From Telmatactis stephensoni (lineage: Eukaryota > Cnidaria > Anthozoa > Actiniaria > Isophelliidae): a stretch of 64,000 nt of DNA. Under the pieces are notes generated by a model that worked only from the letters and a program-made list of their open reading frames with translations, was not told the DNA's origin and ran no database searches. The translations under genes were made by a program, and so were the position numbers. This document shows, in pieces, positions 56,284 through 64,000 of this stretch. Every line of letters starts with the position of its first letter. The first letter of the stretch is position 1. The stretch spans positions 186,001-250,000 of the forward strand of contig JALIZF010001433.1 in NCBI GenBank assembly GCA_029948255.1. Direction: 5' to 3'.

Positions 56284-59200
56284 TTAAATATTGTGACTTG
56301 TTTGGAGTCTTCCAGTAGCGTATGGATGGGAGCTACCAGCTGCTTTGAGTTCACTTTTGACAGAGCTTGGCATTTTTCCAGCTAAAAAAAAAAGATTTTA
56401 ATAATGTTGTGTTATAAGTTCTGCGTGTTGTGGGGTTTAAGGACTGCATATTTCAGTATGAAGAGAGTGTAATTAATTGGCCCCTTGGCCAACAAGTGGT
56501 ATATTCATGTTCACCAAATGTGACTGAATTGCTGTACAGATGTACAAACTTTTCTATTATATATTGACTTGATGTAGCTTGATTTACAGCTGCTTTGTTT
56601 ATTTTTATCAAAATAGAGTTTAAAACTTCATTTAAAATAGTTTTTTTACAATTTGTTTGAAAACTAGTAAACTGAATCAAGTCCACAAACTACGGAAACG
56701 TTTGTACATATGTACAATTTATGAACTGTTTATGGTGGGTAGCTACAATCCTTGCCAAAATTAGTTGGCACGATGTGCATTCAACGGATATTTCTACAAT
56801 TGTACACTTTGCGACCGTGCCATTGGACCCCCCTCCCCCCTGTACAATGTTGCTGCTAGATAAAAGGTATTTCAAACTGATTGCCGAGTCGTAGGTGTCG
56901 GGATTTTCACAGCAACATTGTAAAGGGGGCACGGGGGGAGCCAATCTCATCACCATCTACTTTTCGCGCGCATCACGACAATATCATGCCAACAATACTG
57001 GCAATGATTGTAGTACACACAAAGTACACTTGGCTAGAGGCCCTGAAAGTAGATTTACAAACTCAACAGACTGCTTAATTGTCATTTCATTTTTTGCTCC
57101 TCACACTAAGTGAAAATACTGAAGATATGTACAATACCTTGGTCTGCTGAGGTGTTTTTTGATTTTGTTTTTAAGGTCTTTGGTGATTTCATTCCTATCA
57201 GAAACAGAGTCAGTTATCAGTCTTTGTGTTCTAAGTCCAACCTGTATTCATCAAATACCAACCTTTTCCAAATGTCACAGCTGCAACTAGATTGTCAATG
57301 TCAGGGTTTACAACCGGTGCTTTCCTTGCAGCTGGAAAGTAAGAACATTAGTCACTGATAAGCAGTTTTCATATTTACAAGTCAGTGGAAAAATGTAAGC
57401 TGTAATTTTTTGTTGAACAAACTTGTAACTTGAGTGTGAAAAGGACAGTGACGTCATGGCTGTGTCAGCTGCCATTATATAAAAGCATTTGAAATTCCTG
57501 CTGTAACAAAAACCATGTACTCTAGATCTATAGGCATTAAGGCAACATGACATACAGTACATGTGAGTTCTTTGTAAATGCATTTTATTTAATGATTATT
57601 TTATTTACCTGCAAAGAAATTAAAAAAATCTTGTTTTAAATTCTCACCTAAACTTTGCTCCCCTTCCCATTCCTCTTTGGCTCGTGTGATAACATCTGTC
57701 AGGTTACTAATAATTTCATTAAAATGGCTAATTTGTTTCTGCAAAAGAAAATGCTCAAATTATTTATCTTGAAGAAAAAGCTTAGCCTCTGCCAGTTTTA
57801 ATAATTCAGTAAGAATGCTCAACCTGTGCAGTGTCTGTTTTTATATTTGATGCAAGGGTAACCAACTTTTGCTCATACTCTTCAACTTCAGGTTCATATT
57901 TGGTTCTCAGGTAATCAGGAACTACAAATTAAAAATTCATTGTCGTATGAAATAGGGATGGAACAAATGAATGGATGAAAGGATGAAAGATGAAAAGAGA
58001 AAGAAAGGGACAAAACAGACAAAACATGAATAGTAATGATGGCTGAATTAGGGCAGTTTTCGTAAGAGTATGATAATTGATTGAAAAGGACCATGTCATG
58101 CAGCAAACTGGTCTAAAAAGACATTCCAAATTCCAGCTGTAACTGTGCTGTGAGGTGTCTGTGCCATGTCATACAAAAACTGCTGATCAGTGATTGATTG
58201 ATTGATTAACAAAGAAAATGAATCAGATCATACCAACTTCATGATTGAATGCATGTATCCTTCCTTGTGTAGCCTTTTGAATATCAGAGTCAGTTTCTTG
58301 TTGAACAAGCAGTGGAAGAAGCACAAGGTCTCTGAGGGCAGGAGTCTTATCACCTTTTAACAACTTTGTCAGAGTTCTAACTTGACCTAAATACAAATTA
58401 AAAAATAACTGCATTAGAGTATGTGATACACATACAGTATATATATATAAAGACTAGTTGATTTTGTACATGACTAAAAAAGTCTGTGCTGTGCTTGGGT
58501 TAATGTGTTGTGCCAATTGTCTATTAGGTGTTTTGATTGTATAAGACATCCAATATTGACCAGTAATAAAAATTAAATGTTAATAGATACATGTAAGATC
58601 CAGTGCCCGAGCTGGGACTCAAACCCATGGGAGGTGAGTGGCTTATTAATTACTGCACAACACGCCATGCCACCCTACCAATCAAAATACCGAGACATCT
58701 ATTGGCATGACACTATATCTGCCCTATCATGTTCTCTCTAGCTCTAAGACCTGAATCCCATATTAATATAATGGCTATTAAGAAATGTACTGCATAAAAA
58801 GCTTTATCATTGTTGTGGAGTACCGATCCAAATGGTCTACGCGTTAGAAATAAGATGATAATTTGGATAAATTTTATAACATTTTTAATGTTTACAGACA
58901 TGTTTCGAGGTACCGGACCTCATCCTCAGTGTGACTACAATTACAACGAATACAGCATTTATAGAAGATGTGAGAATGCCGATGTTCGCTAGATCGTCTA
59001 TTGATGGCGCTCCGTAGTAGTTGTTTTCGAATAGATAATACATCTTCTTCATGTGTATTCGACGGTAAGGGAAAACACACAAATTTGACAAATTGTTAAT
59101 TCATTCATAATTGTAAATTCATTGTTAATAGAAAATGAAGGTTTTTACAGAATGATGAAGGTCCTACATGTACATTGTACAAGTAAAACCTTTTTCTTGG

Positions 59201-61748
59201 TATAGATCCCCTGGGAAAAACGTAGAAATGTTTATTTCTAATAAATTTACTTCTTTGGTTGATATTACAGATCTGAAGATCATGAAGTTAGCTACAAAGA
59301 CTAAACTTTAAATAAATTATGCACTTTTGATAAACAGCCCTTATTATTATATGACAAGACAGTAATATTTTTACCTGATAGAAGTGCAAAGTTATCAAGC
59401 ATTGATGGCCTGAAAATTAAGTAAAATATACAATTTTCAAAATGCATGATACATGTATACATGTACAAATTTCAATCTGTAACACCAAATATGAAAAATT
59501 TTAAATTCTGTTAAGTGTTAGCCAATTTACATCAAGATAAATTTGGTGGATTAAATAAATAAATGTATAAAGAATGAGAGAGCATGTTATATCGGTGGAT
59601 AAAGATCCAAGCTGGCGATTATCTTTAGATCCGATATAACCATGCTCTTGAGTTTTTTATAATGACATATTATTTATAAAACGTCTAGTTGTCAATTATT
59701 GTATTTGACCAGAATTTTCCAAGTTTGACTATTTCGGCTTTGAAAATCCAAGTTAAAGTTTATGGAAATGAACAAAAATCTTTATCTGATATATAGATCT
59801 ATGTTACAGTAGTGATTTCCATTGTTGTTTTCTAATGAATTATTAATGAGTTTGATGACATGTTTTAGAACTACTTCATGTTGCTCCTGACAACTACAGG
59901 TAAATTAATTGTAGCTATCAGTGCCCGTGAATGATAAAGAAAATACAGCAAGGATAATTTTCACTACAATGTGGTAATTTTTTAGCAATATACTGTATGA
60001 GATCAATAAATAAAAGTAAATCCATATTTGTATGAAAATGTAGGCAATCATTTGGAAGACCACAAAAAAGTTAGCACCCATCCAAATTATTATTGGTTTA
60101 TGGATATTTCAGGTGATACAAAGCACTGAAGAAAAGGTGAGTCAAGAAATCTAGTTAAATTCAGTAATGTATAAAGTAATCAAGACTTCCATGACAAATT
60201 CTATATATCAGAGATATATTTACATCGGACTATTTGCAAAATGTTCAGTATGTTGATGAATAAGCAAATTTTATCATTCTGGTCCTATCAGCCTTGATAC
60301 ATTTGAAAACTTATTAAAGTTTATAATCTAGTAAGAATCTGATTTCATGGTGAAATATTCTATAGAAAATAATTGATAGACATATACATTGTGAAGTGTG
60401 TGATGTACATAATATGTATATTATATTCCACATTACATAGAAAGTTAAATATTTACAACGAAGATATATTTTTCACCTACGCTATAAAGTCATTTTGCAT
60501 TTCTTTGAACCAACCAGAACAGGCAGCTGCCTTCATTTCTTAGGACTGGTTCCAACTATTGAACTGACAACTGCCATGTGACTGGCTTGTTCCACTAAAT
60601 GGTAACATAACTAAATGTGGATGTGAGCATGTTTGTTTTTGCACTGGTAACAACTACAATACTGGCCCACAATAACTTTGCTTGATGGTCTCAACCCCAA
60701 TTTACCAAAAATTCAACAGCAAGTTAAAAGTACTATCAATTTTGCATGTATTTAGAACATGTTTTGTGAATTCAGATTAGAAGATGGAAAACTCATCTTG
60801 GATGGAAAACTTATCTGACAGAAAACTGTCCAATGTGAATTTCTGTCAGATAATTTTCTTAATATATATACTGTCCTGTCGATCTGTTTAGATTGGAAAA
60901 TAGACAGATGAATTTGAGATGAGAAAATCCATCTTTCACGACGATTCATTTCAGACAAGTTTTCCATCCAAGATAAGTTCCCCTGTCTCTAATATGACTT
61001 CGGCTATTGTCGTCTCTTATAGCCACAAATTTCACTCTATGCTATAGCTTTTTTTGCCCTAGCAACACTGATTGATTTGATTGATCAAAATAATGTTATT
61101 GGGTCAAAAGGGTTCAACAAATGTTAGCTAGCTGTTTTTATGCAGGCTTCTTGACCCTGGCTTTGAATTTCCTATTACAATGAAACTGTAGTAAATTTGA
61201 GTGACAGCCAGATTGCAGAAAAGCCTTGAACATTGTTTATTTTAAAGATTACAGTGATATTATTTCTTTAGAGATTTGGAATATAACATGTCAGTCACAT
61301 TCAGACCAAGAACTTTCGTTAAGTCAATCACTAAAAACTGTTATTTAAACAGTATATGTATACGAGGTACAATTGGCTTAGTAGAAAGAACCCTACCGAG
61401 TTCTGTATTGCTTTCTAGCCCGTGTTGAATTAATTGGTAGAACATATCTCAAATGTGGTTTGTTTAAGAGCGACAGCTAATCCTATTAATCACAAGCTTG
61501 ATCTAATGAAACGCATCTCATACCAATTCATTTGTTCCATTTCTAGCTTAGCCAAGAAAGCTTGTAAAGAATCCTTGACTTCCTGTACTCGACTTGAAAT
61601 GGCTTCCAACGAGACTTCAATCAGTTTTTCTTCCTAAAGATTAACAGATGGAAATAAACAAGTCGTGATCCAGCAATTTTAAAGGAAAAGAGATTTCTTT
61701 GCATCAAAATTTTACGGAATAACTAAGGAACATTACCTGCATCTTCAT
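56284..61748 (-). CDS. MED8: Mediator complex subunit 8
   Basis: MED8 is a nuclear Mediator head-module subunit; its C-terminal helix docks MED18/MED20 and helps couple activators to RNA polymerase II. Eight exons on the minus strand: 61748-61737, 61633-61524, 59409-59375, 58386-58234, 57921-57824, 57738-57648, 57331-57263 and 56381-56284. All have GT-AG borders and consistent phases, giving 221 residues. Landmarks: MKMQEEKLIEVSLEAISSRV at the start, WPSMLDNFALLSGQVRTLTK, GRIHAFNHEVVPDYLRTKYE, KQISHFNEIISNLTDVI, NPDIDNLVAAVTFGKG (the conserved C-terminal helix) and a final GKMPSSVK...HPY. It is a little shorter than the vertebrate protein, which has a longer G/Q-rich tail. The start could be the first or second Met (MKMQ). 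Intron 2 (2.1 kb) and intron 3 hold repeats. It is head-to-head with RXYLT1. Confidence 0.95.
58605..58682 (-). mobile_element. tRNA-derived SINE head in a MED8 intron
   Basis: On the minus strand GGTGGCATGGCGTGTTGTGC contains an A-box-like start, and GGGTTTGAGTCCC is a good B box about 45 bases later. It resembles the SINE at 30703 in its GGTGGCATGG-GTG start, but the body is diverged. Confidence 0.6.
58880..59095 (-). repeat. Retroelement 3'-end relic with a hammerhead-like motif
   Basis: On the minus strand this stretch ends in CTGAGGATGAGGTCCGGTAC then CTCGAAACATG (58902-58929). That is a GAGGT/ACCTC stem followed by GAAA, as in hammerhead ribozymes, but the expected CTGATGA core carries two extra bases. 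Overlapping short frames (for example FRGTGPHPQCDYN on +) have no domain. Hammerhead motifs are known in Penelope-like elements; assignment here is inference. Confidence 0.35.
59567..59660. mobile_element. 94-bp hairpin element in MED8 intron 2
   Basis: The left part ATAAAGAATGAGAGAGCATG then TTATATCGG pairs with the right part CCGATATAACCATGCTCTTG then AGTTTTTTAT. Inner AAAGATCC and ATCTTTAGATCC also pair. Confidence 0.7.
60790..60980. mobile_element. Imperfect inverted-repeat element in MED8 intron 2
   Basis: ACTCATCTTGGATGGAAAAC at the left is matched by GTTTTCCATCCAAGATAAGT at the right. Inner segments around TCTGACAG and TCAGACAAG also pair. About 190 bp, non-coding. Confidence 0.6.
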
Positions 61749-61838
61749 TATATCATAAATTTGGTAAAAAGCAAAGTAAAAGAGAGAAATTCAAGGATAA
61801 ACACAAGAGTCAAGAAGGAGCTTTGCAAAAGAGAGAGA
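61749..61838. promoter_or_regulatory. Compact bidirectional promoter and 5' UTRs of MED8 and RXYLT1
   Basis: Only 90 bp separate the MED8 start codon (61748, -) from the RXYLT1 start codon (61839, +). There is no TATA box; the sequence is purine-rich on the + strand. The two genes must share promoter sequence, or each promoter lies within the other gene. MED8 intron 1 (61634-61736) may contribute. Confidence 0.6.
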
Positions 61839-63092
61839 ATGGTCAGCGGATTTTGTCAAACAGTGCGTCGAGCATGCGCACAAATGGCTATAGGAAAATA
61901 TGGAAAGAGACAAGTTTATCGGTCCAAAAAATGCACTATTTTTACTTCAATCGCTCTGATTACTTACTGTATCTTGACATTTTACGCTATATCTTCGTTC
62001 TGGCCTTGGAACCATGAAGAGAAATCACAGGATTTGATTCAGACTAACAAACTTTCATTGGCACTTCCCTCTCATGTCACATCTGTCGACATAGAAGTTT
62101 GGGGTAAAGCAGCGATCGGGCTGTACTTTTGGGAACATGTCCTTAAAGGTCCGTTAGTGGAAAAGCTTGGCGGGATATGGTACTATGGGGAAAAACGTAT
62201 TGAGTCTTTGAGGTTCAAATTCCGCACTGGAGGAGGCGTGGGACCTAAAAAGGTCCCTCGAGACACACAGCACTTGGTGTTGATTTTGAATGGGAGAGAA
62301 GAAACTAAAGTGGCAATCGCTAAGTTATGGTTAGATTCACTTAGTAGTTTTAGAATGCTGAAAAATGTTGCTGTTGTACTTCTTGGTAATGAATATTGTA
62401 ATAATGACTGGCTTGATAAGTACATGTGGACAAATGGAGGTGTGGTGAAGGTGGCTTTCATTGTCTATGATACACCAAATAGGGACGACAAAGTGTACTA
62501 CCAATGGCCACTAGGAGTAGCAACCTACCGTAAATTCCCTAACATCATGCCTATTTCTGTGGATGTGGACAAGCGTAGAAAATACATATGCAATTTTCTT
62601 GGAACTCTGTATCCAAATTCATCTAGAGAGGTATTGAAGGGAGTTATGGAAACATATGGATGGTCTAAACATTGTTATGTCAAATACAGGGAGACTTGGT
62701 TATCAGGGGAAACAGAAGAAACTACAAAACAATACCACTATGCTCTAGCCAACAGCGACCTGACTCTTTGCCCAGTTGGTATAAATACAGAATGTTACAG
62801 AATCTATGAGGCTTGTTCTTATGGGTCTGTTCCAGTTATTGAAGATGTATCAACACCAGGACATTGTAGGAAAGGGAAAGACTCGCCTCTTTACTTGCTG
62901 AAAAAGTATAAGGCACCATTTATTTTTGTAAAAAGTTGGGCAGAACTACCAAGGCTTCTAGAACAAGAGAAACAGATGAGTGATTATGAATTGTCTGATA
63001 GGAGAAAAATGATTATTAGATGGTATACTAAGTTTAAAGAACAAATGCGACTCCACTTTGTGCAAACTTTGGTTGAGAAATTTAAATTTTAA
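61839..63092 (+). CDS. RXYLT1: Ribitol-5-phosphate xylosyltransferase 1 (TMEM5)
   Basis: RXYLT1 is a Golgi type II membrane enzyme that transfers xylose from UDP-xylose to ribitol-5-phosphate on the O-mannosyl glycan of alpha-dystroglycan. ATG at 61839 is the first in-frame Met (upstream codons are open but lack ATG) and gives 417 residues in a single exon. A basic N-terminus (about 1-31) precedes a membrane anchor near 32-55 and a lumenal catalytic region. Family blocks are clear: VYYQWPLGVATYRKFPNIMP, CNFLGTLYPNSSREVL, then SDLTLCPVGINTECYRIYEA, CSYGSVPVIEDV, APFIFVKSWAELP and RRKMIIRWY. The C-terminal CPVGxNTECYRxYEACSYGS block is the exostosin-like (GT47-type) core. Length is slightly below the vertebrate protein. 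Its presence implies the dystroglycan matriglycan pathway in this animal. It is head-to-head with MED8. Confidence 0.95.
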   Translation: MVSGFCQTVRRACAQMAIGKYGKRQVYRSKKCTIFTSIALITYCILTFYAISSFWPWNHEEKSQDLIQTNKLSLALPSHVTSVDIEVWGKAAIGLYFWEHVLKGPLVEKLGGIWYYGEKRIESLRFKFRTGGGVGPKKVPRDTQHLVLILNGREETKVAIAKLWLDSLSSFRMLKNVAVVLLGNEYCNNDWLDKYMWTNGGVVKVAFIVYDTPNRDDKVYYQWPLGVATYRKFPNIMPISVDVDKRRKYICNFLGTLYPNSSREVLKGVMETYGWSKHCYVKYRETWLSGETEETTKQYHYALANSDLTLCPVGINTECYRIYEACSYGSVPVIEDVSTPGHCRKGKDSPLYLLKKYKAPFIFVKSWAELPRLLEQEKQMSDYELSDRRKMIIRWYTKFKEQMRLHFVQTLVEKFKF

Positions 63093-63210
63093 AATGTTGA
63101 TACTAATAATGTATATATTTTGGACAAGTTTTGTTAATCTGTTACAAATCTAATTGGCGAATAGTGTGTATTCCCAGAAAATGTCTAATGACCAGCCATG
63201 TTATGGAGGG

Positions 63211-63403
63211 AATAAGCCCCTAGCATTATGACGTTTTTGTCCCCTCTCTATACCAGAATCCTTTTCAAGTAGCTTTTTTTGTTTGGTAATTAAAATTATT
63301 GTATTTGTATTCTCAAAGGAATATAAAATTTGAATATGAAAAGCTCTTGATAAGGATTCTGTATAGAGAGGGGACAAAAACATCATCATTCTAGGGGCTT
63401 ATT
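63211..63403. mobile_element. 193-bp hairpin element beginning AATAAGCCCCTAG
   Basis: AATAAGCCCCTAGCATTATG then ACGTTTTTGTCCCCTCTCTA is inverted at the right end (TAGAGAGGGGACAAAAACAT then CTAGGGGCTTATT). Arms are about 60 bp with few mismatches. It lies just downstream of RXYLT1, possibly in its 3' UTR. Confidence 0.85.
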
Positions 63404-64000
63404 GAAAATTGTGGATAAGGGAGGGAGGGTTGGGCGCCATCAGGGAAAAAACAAAATTACAGGGTTTGTGTAGAAGAAAATTCGAAGTTCCAGGGGAAGG
63501 GGTCTTCATATTTACAAATTCCCACTGTGATGGGATATGGATGTTTTCTGAAAATCCCCTTTTACAGCACAAAGCTCAAAATTATGGCAGTTAATCTATT
63601 TCACCTTTTTGCCTCACTGTCCTTCAATAAGCATTTATATTAAAAGGCAATCTTCCAATATGCAAATTATAGCTGGTAATTAATAGTTTGAGGTCTGTGC
63701 TGTAATCTGTAATGGCAGTTATTATGTTAATACATGTAGTTCAGACTCCATAAATCCTATAATTGTGACAATTTCTTGATTTTAGAGTGGCAGTCAATAT
63801 CTTGTGCCACCATTTCACCATATTCTGACCACAATAATAGGAAAAGTACTACATGGAGACTAAAATTGAAGTGTGGTACTCTACAGCAGTCAGTTTGCCC
63901 CTCTAGTACAGGTTCGTTTGTATTGTGGGGAGACAGGGTGTCTCAGCATCTGAAGTGGACTTGTCAGTTAGTTTTAAAAAGTAAATGAAACTGAGGCAAA
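63404..64000. other. No feature identified
   Basis: AT-rich sequence downstream of RXYLT1. Short open frames (for example 63409-63594 and 63776-63988) show no domain or codon signature, and no RNA gene is recognised. Confidence 0.5.

Noticed and set aside
61761..61838. Upstream extension of RXYLT1 by 26 codons
   Set aside because: The frame is open but begins at TTG; the first ATG is at 61839 and the basic extension has no counterpart that I know of in the family.

Overview
The window is metazoan nuclear DNA. It is AT-rich and has GT-AG introns, long gene-poor stretches and many short terminal-inverted-repeat (TIR) elements, plus tRNA-derived SINEs and LINE debris. Three genes are recognisable by family: a class C GPCR, Mediator subunit MED8, and the Golgi ribitol-xylosyltransferase RXYLT1/TMEM5. 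A non-bilaterian animal such as a cnidarian fits best, but that is inference; nothing in the window fixes the phylum.

Left half (1-39,935, + strand): three consecutive genes for very long, charged, repeat-built, apparently intracellular proteins that I do not recognise. Gene A (1-3,573, 5' end outside the window) has repeated E/R/K coiled-coil segments, each introduced by a motif like VGxLDxxxFxxSF. Gene B (11,566-25,914) carries 29 near-identical tandem copies of a 126-residue (378-bp) unit plus a partial 30th. Gene C (36,472-39,935) carries six and a half copies of a 99-residue (297-bp) unit. All three share the (K/R/S)LDxSxF core, usually preceded by a T-E-V-x-E-V stretch. B and C also share their C-terminal regions, so this looks like a tandem paralogous cluster. 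Each gene has single-base frame breaks, mostly of +1 type, and coding sequence continues in the new frame after each break. They are either assembly errors, recent inactivating mutations or (unlikely) programmed shifts.

Between and beyond these genes (3.6-11.5, 26-36.4 and 40-51.4 kb) I see no convincing large gene. These stretches hold several hairpin/TIR families, a LINE reverse-transcriptase relic split by a 2-kb palindrome flanked by TTAA (itself holding a smaller TIR element), SINEs, a minisatellite-containing TIR element, and a few weak small-gene candidates.

Right part (51.4-63.1 kb): an intronless class C GPCR (52,111-54,828, +), MED8 in eight exons on the minus strand (56,284-61,748), and RXYLT1 (61,839-63,092, +). 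MED8 and RXYLT1 are head-to-head with 90 bp between start codons, implying a shared bidirectional promoter. GPCR and MED8 are convergent. A possible small gene (51,416-51,777, -) diverges from the GPCR.
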